This document shows positions 1 to 11,589 of a DNA stretch of 64,000 bases, piece after piece. The notes under the pieces were generated by a model that worked only from the letters and a program-made list of their open reading frames with translations, was not told where the DNA came from and made no database searches. The first letter of the stretch is position 1. The number at the start of each line of letters is the position of its first letter. Source of the DNA: Vicia villosa. Lineage: Eukaryota; Streptophyta; Magnoliopsida; Fabales; Fabaceae. The stretch is taken from NCBI RefSeq assembly GCF_029867415.1, contig NC_081185.1:27701293-27765292 (forward strand), given 5' to 3'. The position numbers and the translations under genes are program-made.

Positions 1-2166
1 TATAGGTTGACAGTAGATGAAGTATAGCTTGTTATATGCTATGTAGATTTCTTGTTTCATTAAGCTTTCGCTAAAAATACATTAATTTAAATTGACATCG
101 AAACTTATAATCTGAAAATTAAGTTGTATTTGAAAATCAACTTATATAAATCAATGTTCTCCGAATAATTAGATTTTATTCAAATTAAACTATAAGAGAA
201 GATATCGATGTATTGAAGGAATGAGGTCATTGAGTCACATTCTAAATGCTAAAGAGCGTGAAATTCAAGAATAATTTAATTTTCAGATTTTATACTTCTT
301 CATCAATTTCAATGGTTGTATTTCTTCAATGAGGTGTATGGAAAGCTAAGCAATCTACGTAGTATATAATAGACTACGGGTACTCACAACAACGGTTATC
401 TAATGTAACTGTGATGAATTGTAAGTTATATTCCAAAATGTCGCTGCTGAAAATAGAACCTGAGACCTTTAGGTCTATCATAACGGTTGGATCAATTAAC
501 TGTTGTGACATTGCGCGTGCTTTCTAAAATTTAACAACGGTCCCAGGACCGTGATTGTAAGTAACGCATTTATGACAATATTCTAGATAACAACGCTTGG
601 ACCCACGTGATTATATGTATTTTCCAACCGTTGTTAAATGGGTTTTCCGTAGTAGTAATCGTTTATCATCTTTAGCGCTATATTGTATACAAATACATTG
701 TAAATGTCGACTTTATTTGCCTATCTTAATTCTGGTTCCATTCTATTTCATCCATGACATAAGTTATCGAGATCTCTTTATTTCATATTTCAAGTACTTG
801 ATTAGTTCTTCTAGAACTGAAAAATAAATTATGTCAAAGTGCTATTAGAATTTTCATATCCTCACTTAGCTCATATTTAACTTTACTTTATTTTTTTGGT
901 AAAGAACTTTAAACATTCGAACTGACTTTCCTACCACGCTTCTAGCGCATCTACAACTCATTTGCAAACTTAGAATTTCCAATAGGAGAATCCATTTTGA
1001 GTGGAGTATTAGCAGCTGATAATTTGTTTCATAAACTTTGCAAATGAATTGAGTTTTGGACTTCGAGGATCAAAATGAAATAAAAATATTTTATTTCAAA
1101 TTGTTCATTTGAACTTCTGATTCACACATAGAGCTACTTATTCTCTCTCCCTAATATTAAGAAAATTAATTTATCAATTGATAATCTGCCTACTAGGCTT
1201 CAAACAAGTATCCAATTATTGGATCAAGATAAAACCTCAAATACGAGATTCTTATAAAATGCATTTTTCTCAACATTATTTCAAAACTCATTTGAGCGTA
1301 ATATATTGGAGCAAATGAATTATACACAACACATCCAAAAATTTACTTAGATGAGATGTATTAGATTATTAACCTAAAATAATTTGTAAGTTAAAGCGAG
1401 AATTATCATACGCTAACTTGTTGACTTAGAGCAAATAAATATCTTAATACCATACTTTGGGAGTTTCAAATATATAATTTAGAATTGATGATCTCATAAG
1501 TATCAACCGTATAATTAAGTTTAGACATCTAAAAAAATATATCTTTAAGTCCATTTTTTATGAACATATATTACATAAGGTTGGATATCAATTTTAATAT
1601 TATATGTGATACTTAAATTGGAATTTCTAAAAAATTCGGAAAAACATCTTAATCTAATTAGTTGAGAAAATAATTTCACAAACTTCTGATTGTGAGTAGA
1701 CATATGCATGATCGTTTAGTCAATGCAACAATGAATGTCATAAAAACTCTATTTCTCAATTTTTTTATTTGGAAACACATAAATTTTATTAGATTGAAGA
1801 AACTTTTGGTTCTTCAAAATTAATTATCGCATCATAATGCATCCGAGATGACCCAACAAATTTTGTCACCAATATACTTAAGTTTGATATGTAAACTTCT
1901 GATTTACAATAATACATATGATTTTATTCTTCTAATTTATTTCAATATTAAATATTAAAATTATTTATATAACATACATTTTTAAAAATGAATAGCATAT
2001 AATTTAATTACAGTTTAGACATCTAAATCAAACATATATAAATTTTGATAATCATCACAAAATACATAAAAACATTACTATATTTTCTTCTGCTTTATGT
2101 ATATAGAATTTAGAATACAAAAATTATTCAATAAATATAAATAGCTCTAGAACTTTTATGCAAAAG
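1..2166. other. AT-rich intergenic spacer
   Basis: No gene could be supported here. The short open frame near 597-827 has no recognisable domain. The sequence is AT-rich. Between about 390 and 640 the motif AACGGTT or its complement recurs (near 393, 482, 534 and 628), which resembles the motif-rich ends of some decayed plant DNA transposons, but no terminal repeat or TSD was found. Confidence 0.5.
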
Positions 2167-2171
2167 AAATA

Positions 2172-2607
2172 TGTGAGATATTGGATCGAACTCTAGTATG
2201 GCCGAAGGGTAGCTTCTTGGTTCGACAAGGTTAAGCATGAAGTCGAAGGTTGTTCAAATGCTTGTGTCGAAGATGCTAGGGTTGTTAGCATGTTAAATTA
2301 GGTTTTAGTGTTTAAACCCTAATTTGTTAAGTTAGCTTGTTTATTAAGTTGGCTTGTGTAATGGGCCTTGCTGAAAAAGCCCATTAGTTAGTATGTTAGG
2401 TTTTATTATAAATAGCATACTATTCTCTCATCATTGCTAAGCTGCAAATCCTAATTTAGGGTGAGAGAGGTTATTTGTTATTCTTGTAAACTTGTAATCT
2501 TGTTTTAAGAGAAAGTGAAAGAATAGCAGTTATAACCAATTTTTGTGTTCTTATTCTCTTCCCTAATTCCCTATTATACTTTGTTATTGGTATCGTTTTT
2601 CACAACA
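2172..2607 (+). repeat. 5' LTR of copia A
   Basis: Direct repeat of 6639-7074 with TG...CA ends. It contains the presumed promoter (TATAAATAG at 2407-2415) and T-rich stretches downstream of it. No mismatch to the 3' copy was found by eye. Confidence 0.96.
2407..2415 (+). promoter_or_regulatory. Probable TATA box of the copia A LTR
   Basis: TATAAATAG sits about 200 bp before the LTR end, as expected for the U3/R boundary of a copia LTR. The same motif occurs in the 3' LTR. Transcription start is inferred about 30 bp downstream. Confidence 0.55.
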
Positions 2608-2632
2608 AATTGGTGCGGTGAGCGTGGAGAAG

Positions 2633-5600
2633 ATGCCTTCAACAAAGTATGAGATTGAAAAGTTCACCGGAGTGAATGATTTCGGTCTGTGGCGCTTGAA
2701 GATGAAAGCCCTACTGGTTCAGCAGGGGTGTTTGGAAGCGTTGAAGGGAGAGGCAGCCATGAATGCAGAATTGACGGCAGCGGAGAAGAAGAATATGATC
2801 GAGAAAGCACACAGCGCAATTTTGTTGAGCCTTGGTGATAAGGTTCTCCGGCAGGTATCAAAGGAGACGACGGCATCAGGGTTATGGGTGAAACTTGAAA
2901 GTTTGTATATGACCAAATCGCTGGTAAATCGACTCTACCTGAAGCAAGCTTTGTATTCATTCAAGATGATTGAAGACAAAGTATTGGCTGAGCAGTTGGA
3001 TATGTTCAACAAGCTGATTCTTGATCTTGAAAATATTGATGTGAAGATCGATGATGAAGATCAAGCGCTGTTACTATTGTGCGCTTTGCCTCGATCACAT
3101 GCTCACTTCAAAGAAACTCTCTTGTATGGAAGGGAGTCCCTGACGTTTGAAGAAGTTCAATCAGCCTTGTACTCTAAGGACTTGAATGAACGAAAGGAGC
3201 ATAAACCTTCGACTGTTGGCGAAGGTTTGGCCGTTAAAGGAAAACTCTTACGAAAGGATGGTAAGTTCGACAAGAAGAAAGGCAAAAGCCAGTCGAAGAC
3301 TTACAGTGGCGAAGCATCTGGCATTCGATGCTACCATTGTAAGAAGGAGGGTCACACAAGAAAGGTGTGCCCTGAACGCTTGAAATATCATGGAGGTAAG
3401 GATAATGGCAACGCTGCCATTGTTCAAGATGATTTCGAATCATCTGATGTTCTTGTGGTTTCAAGCAGTGACTCTAAGAAGGAGTGGATTATGGATTCAG
3501 GTTGCACTTGGCACATGACTCCAAACAAAGACTTGTTCGAGGAATTATGTGATCAAGATGGTGGATCAGTATTGCTGGGAAACAACAAGGCTTGCAAGAT
3601 TGCAGGCGTTGGATCTGTGAGATTCAAGCTCCATGATGAGTCAATAAGGTTATTGACTGAAGTCAGGTATGTTCCTGATTTGAAGAGAAATCTGCTTTCT
3701 CTTGGTGAATTCGACAAGAAAGGATATGTTTTCCAAGGAGAGAAAAGTATCCTAAGAGTCATGAAGGGTTCGAAGGAAGTCTTGAGAGGCGTGAAGAAAC
3801 AAGGCTTGTATACCCTTGAGGCTGAAGTTGTAAGTGGTTCGACAAATGTTGCATCCACGAAACCTTTGTCGAAAACAGAAATCTGGCACATGAGATTGGG
3901 CCATGTCAGTGAAAGGGGTCTGGTCGAATTAGGGAAACAAAATCTGCTTGGTGGAGACAAAATCGAAAAGCTGAAGTTTTGTGAACCCTGTGTACTTGGA
4001 AAATCTTGCAGAGTGAAGTTCAACAAAGGCAAACAAAGAACACATGGATCCCTTGATTACATCCATGCTGATCTTTGGGGGCCTGCAAGGTGTCCATCAC
4101 ATTCAGGAGCAAGGTATTTTCTATCCATAGTAGATGATTATTCTAGAAAATTATGGGTATTCATCCAGAAGACTAAGGATGAAACTTTTGAGAATTTCAA
4201 AAGTTGGAAGACTCTGGTTGAAAATCAGACTGGCAGAAAGGTCAAGAGGTTGAGAACCGACAATGGCCTTGAATTTTGCAATGAGGCATTCGACAGTTTT
4301 TATGCTGCCTCTGGTATTGCAAGGCATAGAACTACTGCAGGTACTCCACAACAAAATGGTTTGGCTGAAAGGTTTAATCGAACTATTTTGGAGAGAGTCA
4401 GATGCATGTTGACTAGTGCGGGGTTAACAAAGGTGTTCTGGGCTGAGGCTGTTTCGACAGCAACATATCTGATAAACAAATGTCCTTCGACAGCGTTAGA
4501 TATGAAGACACCTGAAGAAGTTTGGTCGGGACATCCACCAGATCTCGACAAACTGAGAGTATTTGGCTGCGTAGCCTATGCTCACATTAGGCAAGACAAG
4601 GTCGAACCTAGAGCTCTGAAATGCATGTTCATGGGATACCCTGAAGGAGTCAAAGCTTATAGGCTATGGTGCCTAGAGCCAGGTCACAGGAGGTGTATCA
4701 CCAGTCGAGATGTAGTTTTCAATGAAGCTGAAATGGCTTTTAAGAAAACTGATGATGTTGGTCGAAGTACAGAAACATCTGACGAAGAGCTGGAACAGGT
4801 AGAGATTCCTGTTGAGGTGGAGCATGTTGATGCTGAATTGCATATCCCAGATGAAGTCGAAGAAGAAGCAGAAGATGCTGAAGTTGAGGAAACTGACGAT
4901 GACTACCTATTGTCGAGAGATAGGTCGAGAAGAGTCATCAAGCCACCTCAAAGACTTGGATATGCAGATCTTATAGCTTATGCCTTAATCTCTGCAAGTG
5001 AGGTTCTAGACGAAGAACCTAGAGACTATAAGGAAGTTATGAGGAGTCGAAATAAGACTGAATGGTTGAAGGCCATGGATGATGAGATGAAATCTCTTCA
5101 TGATAATCATACTTGGGAACTGATCAAGAAACCTGTTGGGGCAAGGTTAGTCAGCTGTAAATGGATTTTCAAAGTTAAGGAAGGAATTGAAGGAGTGACG
5201 TCGAAAAGATACAAGGCAAGGTTAGTTGCAAGGGGTTTCACTCAGAAAGAAGGTGTCGACTTCAATGATGTGTTTTCTCCTGTTGTGAAGCATAGGTCCA
5301 TTCGAATGTTGCTTGCCATGGTGGCACAGTTCGATCTTGAACTGGAACAGATGGATGTGAAGACTGCGTTCTTGTATGGTGATCTAGATGAAACGATCCT
5401 GATGAGGCAACCTGAAGGGTATGTCGAAAAGGGAAAGGAAGATTATGTGTGCAAGCTAAAAAGATCTTTATATGGGCTGAAACAATCTCCTCGACAGTGG
5501 AATAGGAGATTCGACAAGTTCATGACACACATAAGTTTCATTAGAAGTCAGTTCGACCACTGTGTTTACTTCAGATTTCGACCTGGTAATTCATTTGTTA

Positions 5601-6595
5601 TTTTGTTGCTTTATGTGGATGATATTCTCATAGCAGGCAACAGTGTCGAAGATGTTATGAGGGTGAAGGCTGAACTCAATAAGGAGTTCGATATGAAGGA
5701 TCTGGGAGCTGCTTCCAGGATTCTTGGAATTGACATTCGGAGAGATAGAAAGAAGTCGAAGATATGCTTATCTCAAGAGGCATATCTACGGAAGATTCTT
5801 GAAAAGTATGGTATGTCGAATTCGAAGCCAGTTGTGACTCCAACAAACCCTCAATTCAAGCTGAGTATTGATCAGTGTCCCAGTACTGATGTCGAAAGAG
5901 CCTATATGAATAGCATCCCATATGCTAATATAGTCGGTTCTTTGATGTATGCTATGGTATGTACTAGACCCGACATAGCTTACGCAGTAAGTCTTGTAAG
6001 CAGGTACATGGCGAATCCTGGAAAGGCTCAGTGGCAAGCATTGAAGTGGATTTTAAGGTACATAAATGGGTCTCTGAATAGAGTCCTAATTTATGGTGGA
6101 GCCTTGGGTGAAGATAGTAAAGCAGTAATAGAAGGATATGTCGACTCTGATTATGCAGGTTGTATGGATTCCAGAAAATCTATTTCTGGATATGTTTTCA
6201 CTATGTTTGGCACTGCAATTAGTTGGAAAGCAACACTTCAGAAGGTTGTTGCTCTATCAACCACTGAAGCGGAGTATATTGCCCTAACTGAAGCTGTGAA
6301 AGAAGCATTGTGGCTTGAAGGTTTTGCGAAGGAGCTAAAACTTCAAGGTCGAGGTATCACTGTTAAATGTGATAGTCAAAGTGCAATACACCTGTCGAAG
6401 AATTCAGCCTATCATGAGCGAACTAAACACATTGATGTGAGGCTGCATTTCGTCAGAGGAGTAATCGAGCGTGGAGAAGTCCAAGTGCTGAAGGTTTCGA
6501 CTGAAGACAATGCTGCTGATATGATTACCAAGACATTGCCGAGTTGCAAGTTTTTCCACTGTATGCAGTTGATAAAGCTGCATGAAGAAAGCTAG
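2633..6595 (+). CDS. Ty1/copia gag-pol polyprotein, intact
   Basis: A single open frame of 1320 aa. The frame is open slightly upstream, but the first ATG is at 2633 and begins the typical copia gag start MPSTKYEIEKF, so that start is chosen. Domains in order: UBN2-type gag (about residues 10-200); CCHC zinc knuckle (about 233-246); aspartic protease with the D-S-G triad at about 288; integrase HHCC zinc finger (histidines near 419-424, cysteines near 450); integrase core with D480, D543 and E579, the last pair in DD35E spacing; reverse transcriptase with YVDD at 994-997; and RNase H, ending in the copia C-terminal region. All catalytic motifs examined are present. The protein would form virus-like particles in the cytoplasm and copy and integrate the element. 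Nothing in the frame argues against activity; expression is unknown. Confidence 0.95.
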   Translation: MPSTKYEIEKFTGVNDFGLWRLKMKALLVQQGCLEALKGEAAMNAELTAAEKKNMIEKAHSAILLSLGDKVLRQVSKETTASGLWVKLESLYMTKSLVNRLYLKQALYSFKMIEDKVLAEQLDMFNKLILDLENIDVKIDDEDQALLLLCALPRSHAHFKETLLYGRESLTFEEVQSALYSKDLNERKEHKPSTVGEGLAVKGKLLRKDGKFDKKKGKSQSKTYSGEASGIRCYHCKKEGHTRKVCPERLKYHGGKDNGNAAIVQDDFESSDVLVVSSSDSKKEWIMDSGCTWHMTPNKDLFEELCDQDGGSVLLGNNKACKIAGVGSVRFKLHDESIRLLTEVRYVPDLKRNLLSLGEFDKKGYVFQGEKSILRVMKGSKEVLRGVKKQGLYTLEAEVVSGSTNVASTKPLSKTEIWHMRLGHVSERGLVELGKQNLLGGDKIEKLKFCEPCVLGKSCRVKFNKGKQRTHGSLDYIHADLWGPARCPSHSGARYFLSIVDDYSRKLWVFIQKTKDETFENFKSWKTLVENQTGRKVKRLRTDNGLEFCNEAFDSFYAASGIARHRTTAGTPQQNGLAERFNRTILERVRCMLTSAGLTKVFWAEAVSTATYLINKCPSTALDMKTPEEVWSGHPPDLDKLRVFGCVAYAHIRQDKVEPRALKCMFMGYPEGVKAYRLWCLEPGHRRCITSRDVVFNEAEMAFKKTDDVGRSTETSDEELEQVEIPVEVEHVDAELHIPDEVEEEAEDAEVEETDDDYLLSRDRSRRVIKPPQRLGYADLIAYALISASEVLDEEPRDYKEVMRSRNKTEWLKAMDDEMKSLHDNHTWELIKKPVGARLVSCKWIFKVKEGIEGVTSKRYKARLVARGFTQKEGVDFNDVFSPVVKHRSIRMLLAMVAQFDLELEQMDVKTAFLYGDLDETILMRQPEGYVEKGKEDYVCKLKRSLYGLKQSPRQWNRRFDKFMTHISFIRSQFDHCVYFRFRPGNSFVILLLYVDDILIAGNSVEDVMRVKAELNKEFDMKDLGAASRILGIDIRRDRKKSKICLSQEAYLRKILEKYGMSNSKPVVTPTNPQFKLSIDQCPSTDVERAYMNSIPYANIVGSLMYAMVCTRPDIAYAVSLVSRYMANPGKAQWQALKWILRYINGSLNRVLIYGGALGEDSKAVIEGYVDSDYAGCMDSRKSISGYVFTMFGTAISWKATLQKVVALSTTEAEYIALTEAVKEALWLEGFAKELKLQGRGITVKCDSQSAIHLSKNSAYHERTKHIDVRLHFVRGVIERGEVQVLKVSTEDNAADMITKTLPSCKFFHCMQLIKLHEES

Positions 6596-6638
6596 TTTGT
6601 TCCCTTGATGTTGTAGAGTTAGATCCAAGGTGGAGATT

Positions 6639-7074
6639 TGTGAGATATTGGATCGAACTCTAGTATGGCCGAAGGGTAGCTTCTTGGTTCGACAAGGTTA
6701 AGCATGAAGTCGAAGGTTGTTCAAATGCTTGTGTCGAAGATGCTAGGGTTGTTAGCATGTTAAATTAGGTTTTAGTGTTTAAACCCTAATTTGTTAAGTT
6801 AGCTTGTTTATTAAGTTGGCTTGTGTAATGGGCCTTGCTGAAAAAGCCCATTAGTTAGTATGTTAGGTTTTATTATAAATAGCATACTATTCTCTCATCA
6901 TTGCTAAGCTGCAAATCCTAATTTAGGGTGAGAGAGGTTATTTGTTATTCTTGTAAACTTGTAATCTTGTTTTAAGAGAAAGTGAAAGAATAGCAGTTAT
7001 AACCAATTTTTGTGTTCTTATTCTCTTCCCTAATTCCCTATTATACTTTGTTATTGGTATCGTTTTTCACAACA
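6639..7074 (+). repeat. 3' LTR of copia A
   Basis: Copy of 2172-2607, preceded by the polypurine tract and followed by the target duplication AAATA. It would provide the polyadenylation signals of the element. Confidence 0.96.
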
Positions 7075-7079
7075 AAATA

Positions 7080-8091
7080 TAACTTAATAAAGAAAATAAA
7101 TATTTGTTTATTAGAAAATGAAACAAAAGTAAATACATGTATACTAAAAAATAATTTATTCAATCAAATCTTCGCTAGGACTTATCTTCACAATATAGTT
7201 AAAATTTAAAAAATAAATATATATCTATCATACCAAAAGAATTTAAATCTTTAATTCATATATTTAGTTATTTTTTAAAAGATAAGAAGATGCAGAAGAA
7301 AAAAAAAATCAATGTCGTAAGTGAATCTGCATATATAAAAATTAGTTTTTATTCATTCGCTTCACAATGAATGATTTATTTTTTTACAAAACACAATGAG
7401 AACAAAAATGACAAAACCTTTTTTTTTCAATCTTAATAAATTAGTCACAAGTTTATAATATACAATTATAACATACAATTATAACATAAATATTAAATTA
7501 ATCATATTAATTTTATCAATCTTAATAAATTAATCATAAATTAATAAAATTCAATTATGAAATAAGTATTTGTCAATCTTAATAAATTAACAGGTATAAG
7601 GATTTTTTTTACTTGAATATGTCTTTAAAACATAATATCCAATATGAGAACAAAAATCATAACTAAAATTATCAAATAAAATAAATTATCATATTAGAGA
7701 GAATGAAATCACTATTAAATTCTAAATACTATTCAAATAAAACAATATTACCATGTAATTAAATTTTTTCTTTCTCTCACGTATCTTTTAAACAAACATA
7801 AACATAAAAAATTTTAATCACAAATATTTATCAATGAATATTAACTCTTCAAAAACTATAAAAAATGATTGTCTCATAAACATTAATCAAATATTGTTTA
7901 AATAAAAATAAATGCAAAAGATGCAAGATTTTATTTAATTTACTTATTATTTATAATAATAGGATAATAAATATTAAAATTTAAAAAAATATCATTAGCT
8001 AAATCAATATTTATAGGATTTGATTAAATTGAATCAAAAGTGTAATTAAAAGTGTGATTATTTGAGAATAAAGATTAGATTTAGTAGTATA
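7080..8091. other. AT-rich spacer upstream of the HSP70 gene
   Basis: Very AT-rich sequence without a supportable gene or repeat structure. It is the presumed distal promoter region of the HSP70 gene. Copia A is inserted about 1.15 kb upstream of that gene's start codon. Confidence 0.5.
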
Positions 8092-8126
8092 AGAATTTTC
8101 AGGTATTAATAATACATATATAAAAG
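8092..8126 (+). promoter_or_regulatory. Putative core promoter of the HSP70 gene (HSE-like site and TATA box)
   Basis: AGAATTTTCA at 8092-8101 fits the two-unit heat-shock element pattern nGAAnnTTCn. TATATAAAAG at 8117-8126 is a good TATA box about 105 bp before the ATG at 8230. Strong heat-shock elements usually have three or more units, and a two-unit match can arise by chance in AT-rich DNA, so heat inducibility is only a suggestion. Confidence 0.45.
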
Positions 8127-9156
8127 CAAGGTATTTGTTTTACAAGAGCGTATTCCACCAACTACAAATTAGGAGATTGTCAACTTTTGTTTTTCGATCA
8201 TTAACGGTTTAGTACACTCAAGAGTTCACATGGCAAAAAAGTATGAAGGATGTGCAGTGGGAATAGACCTTGGCACAACATATTCTTGTGTGGCTGTGTG
8301 GCTTGATGAACACAATAGGGTTGAGATTATTCACAATGATCAAGGCAATAGAATTACACCTTCTTTTGTTTCTTTTAAGGATGATCAAAGACTCATTGGT
8401 GATGCTGCTTTCTATCAAGCTGCTTCTAACCCTACCAACACCATGTTTGGTAAATTTTTATTCTCTTTATTATTGATCTAATGTTACTAATATTATCATC
8501 TATATATATTATATAATTATTAATATTGTGTTTGCAGATGCTAAGAGATTAATAGGTAGAAAGTTTAGTGATTCTGTTATTCAAGATGATATGAAGTTGT
8601 GGCCATTCAAGGTCATTGCCGGTGTCGATGACAAACCCATGATTGTTGTTAAATACAAGGGTGAAGAGAAACACTTTTGTGCAGAGGAAATATCATCTAT
8701 GGTCCTCACAAAGTTGCGAGAAGTTGCAGAGGAATTTGTTGATTTCCCCGTAAAAAATGCTGTTGTTACTGTGCCGGCTTATTTCAATGATTCTCAACGA
8801 AAAGCCACTATAGATGCCGGTGCCATCGCTGGCCTTAATGTTATAAGGATAATCAATGAACCAACAGCTGCTGCTTTCGCATATGGCCTTAACAAGAGAA
8901 CAAAATGTGTTGGTGAAAACAATATTTTTGTCTTTGATCTTGGTGGAGGCACTTTTGATGTGTCTGTCCTAACAATAAAAGACAACCTCTTTCAAGTTAA
9001 GGCCACTGCAGGAAACACTCACCTAGGAGGAACAGATTTTGATAATAGAATGGTCAACTACTTTGTGGAGGAACTGAAGAGAAAAAACAAAATTGACATT
9101 GATGGTAATCCAAAAGCCTTGAGAAGGTTGCGAACTGCATGCGAAAGGGCAAAAAG

Positions 9157-9664
9157 TGTTAGAAAATTGGTATGATAATCCTGGATATCTTCAAGAATCG
9201 TGTTTGTTCACTTTCCGAACAAAGTATTTCGACCCTATTCTTGTCTGGGTTCACGAAATCTTTGCGGGGATAATTCTTGAAGAACGATCTGTTTCTGACA
9301 ATGGAGAACAGATCAGAATGTAGAGAGGAAGTATGTTATTTCGTGTTCCAAATCGAGACCAAAAGACTCCTTATATAGGAGACCAATAATAGAAACGAAC
9401 AGACACACCTTTTCGAAAAACAGTTATGTCTGTTGGAACGGGTGCAACTATTCAAACGAATCATTATGTCCGTTGGGAACGGGTGCAACTATTCAAACGA
9501 AATGTTATGCCCGTTTCTATTATTCATATTCAATTACGCGTTTGGCTCGACGAGCGTGCACTCCGCACTACCCTAACTCGTTTCAAACTTAACGCATAAT
9601 TGCATTGGCCTATAGTAAATCACATTACTACCAAAATGCATTGATGATACTAAAATCACCAACA
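9157..9664 (-). repeat. LTR of copia B (3' LTR in element orientation)
   Basis: Direct repeat of 13249-13756 with TGTTAG...CAACA ends on the plus strand. Its junction with HSP70 is at 9156/9157. The polypurine-tract complement (ACTCCCCCC) lies just inside it. Confidence 0.94.
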
Positions 9665-10191
9665 AACTCCCCCCATTTTAGTATAATCCTTGATTTACTT
9701 TACAGGTATAACGATCAAACAAATGCATAGAAGAAAATGTCTTACGATTGAATTTTCATCTTAGTACAAATACACATTCCAAATATTCGAAAATCGGGGT
9801 GTCATAATGATTGAACCCGTCAATCCATTTGAATATCTAAAGATATAGTACACATATGTTTCTTACAATACTCTACTATTCATACTTGACACTTTACAAG
9901 CCATGTGTCCTTATCCATTAATAAGCATGTAGGAAGCCAAGTCCAAGCTTCTTGAAGCGGCAAAACTTCATGCTCACATAGGTGATCCTTTTAATCTTGC
10001 ACCTGCATTTGCAATTTTTCAAAAGAACCATTAAGAAGATATACTTCAACCTAGCCATCACTTGCAGGTCTGAGCACATACCTTGGGAAGATAAACACAA
10101 TTGCTCCAATCTTTAACTATGATCTTTCCGCATTGAATTCTGCTTCTAACGTTGTATTAGAAGGGAATTGGGTATACCATAACTAATAGAT
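9665..10191. other. Noncoding 3' segment of copia B
   Basis: Lies between the polypurine tract and the end of the RNase H frame on the minus strand. No ORF or further repeat is recognisable. Confidence 0.5.
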
Positions 10192-11217
10192 TTAAATGGA
10201 CTTTAATACCATCCCAATTACCGACTTCTTCACTAAGTCTCTTGCTAACCCCTTCGTCAAGTGGTCAGCTAAGTTTTGTTGCGACCGAACAAACTCAATA
10301 GATATCACCCCATTCATGATTAATTCCCTAATCATACTATGTCTAATACCCAAATGTCTAGACTTTCCATTGTATATTTGACTATATGCTTTAGCCAGTG
10401 TGGCACTACTATCACAACGGATATAAATTGGTGATATCGGTTTAGGCCAGATCGGAATCTCATATACCAAGTTCCTTAGCCATTCTGCTTCTTTGCCAGC
10501 AGCAGCTAATGCTACTAACTCAGATTCCATTGTGGAACTAGTTATACATGTTTGCTTCTTGGAAGCCCATGAGATGGCACCTCCCCCAAGCAAGAACACC
10601 CATCCACTTGTAGAGGATGAATCTTCAACATTATTTATCCAACTAGCATCTGAATAACCCTCTAACACCGAATGAAATCCCATATATGACAATCCATAAT
10701 CCATAGTACCCTTCAAGTACTTGAATACCCTAGTTATCGCATGCCAATGATGTCTACTAGGATTAATAGTAAATCTGCTCAACTTTCCAACCGCATACGC
10801 AATATCCGGTCTAGTGCTAATCATAGCATACATCAAAGAGCCTATAGCTCTTGAGTATTCGAGTTGATCTATAGGTTTACCTGTATTTGGCATAAGCTTT
10901 TCTCCTGGATCCATGGGAGTACTTACTGGAGAACAATTTCCATAATTTAACTTCTTAAGTATTTTCTCAATGTAATGAGATTGCATAATTACAATCCCCT
11001 TATTCTCCCGTTTAATCTTAATACCAAGAATAACGTCCGCTTCTCCCATATCTTTCATGGAGAACTTTGACGACAAGAAATTCTTTGTTTTATCAACTTG
11101 ATTTTGGTCGGTGCCAAAGATCAACATGTCATCAACATATAGACAAAAGAATATCAAAATATTCTCACACAACTTTATGTACAAACACTTGTCACAAGAG
11201 TTAGATGAAGAAATATA
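10192..11217 (-). pseudogene. Ty1/copia reverse transcriptase (C-terminal part) and RNase H
   Basis: An open frame of about 340 codons on the minus strand. It starts without its own domain beginning, just before the RT motif [11 protein letters not shown], whose YVDD catalytic pair is intact. It continues through the RT connection region into a full RNase H domain (GYSDASW, an [12 protein letters not shown] segment, a CDSSATLA segment and the C-terminal [10 protein letters not shown]). Upstream gag, protease, integrase and RT N-terminus are missing in frame. It is a 3' fragment of a pol gene, conserved much better than the RT remnants at 11590-12070, which suggests that the two parts have different histories. 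Confidence 0.88.
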
Positions 11218-11589
11218 TTTAGATAATCATGCATGATGATGCAAGAAGGTTTTCAGATGAAGTGAGAGATGAAATTAAGAGCAATTTAAAATAGTATGAT
11301 ATAAATTGCAATGAGTACCTTGGTTATGTTCACTTCTCGAAAATCTTCACTTGAATTTCTATGTTCAACCTTCTTGATCAACTTCATCATTGATGTGCAT
11401 GAAACTTTTGATCCTTTTCCTCTTTGATAACCTTTGTCTTCATCAAAATTAGATATAAGATATATTCTTCACAATCACCCCCTTTTTGATGATGACATAC
11501 TCTTTGAATTCTTGTTTTGATAAGACTGAGAATTCTCCCCCTAACTTATGTGTCTCCTCTTTAATTTGTAAGTTTCCTCCTTAATCGGA
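11218..11589. other. Unassigned insert inside copia B
   Basis: Separates the good RT end from the decayed RT start. It contains a C-rich tract near 11535 (TCTCCCCCTAA) resembling the complement of a polypurine tract, which may mark the edge of a second, older copia element. No coding potential was seen. Confidence 0.35.

Larger units (their letters stand above)
2172..7074 (+). mobile_element. Complete Ty1/copia LTR retrotransposon (copia A)
   Basis: A complete element of 4903 bp. Two direct LTRs of 436 bp (2172-2607 and 6639-7074) begin TGTGAG and end CAACA, and are identical as far as can be read. The 5-bp target site duplication AAATA is present at 2167-2171 and 7075-7079. A purine-rich tract (6627-6638, AAGGTGGAGATT) lies directly before the 3' LTR. 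Between the LTRs is a single uninterrupted gag-pol frame. The domain order protease, integrase, RT, RNase H places it in Ty1/copia. Identical LTRs, a clean TSD and an open polyprotein imply a very recent insertion. Related copies lie at 31742-36614 and 45615-47475. The sequence after the 5' LTR (TTGGTGCGGTGAGCG) is not a good match to the usual initiator-Met primer site, so the primer tRNA is unresolved. Confidence 0.97.

Noticed and set aside
597..827. 76-codon plus-strand frame
   Set aside because: Aromatic and low complexity, with no domain, splice or promoter support.
2664..4551. Minus-strand open frames within the copia A polyprotein (2664-2960, 3553-4032, 4151-4354, 4300-4551)
   Set aside because: They lie opposite a clear coding frame, have no recognisable domain and recur in copia C only because the plus strand is conserved.
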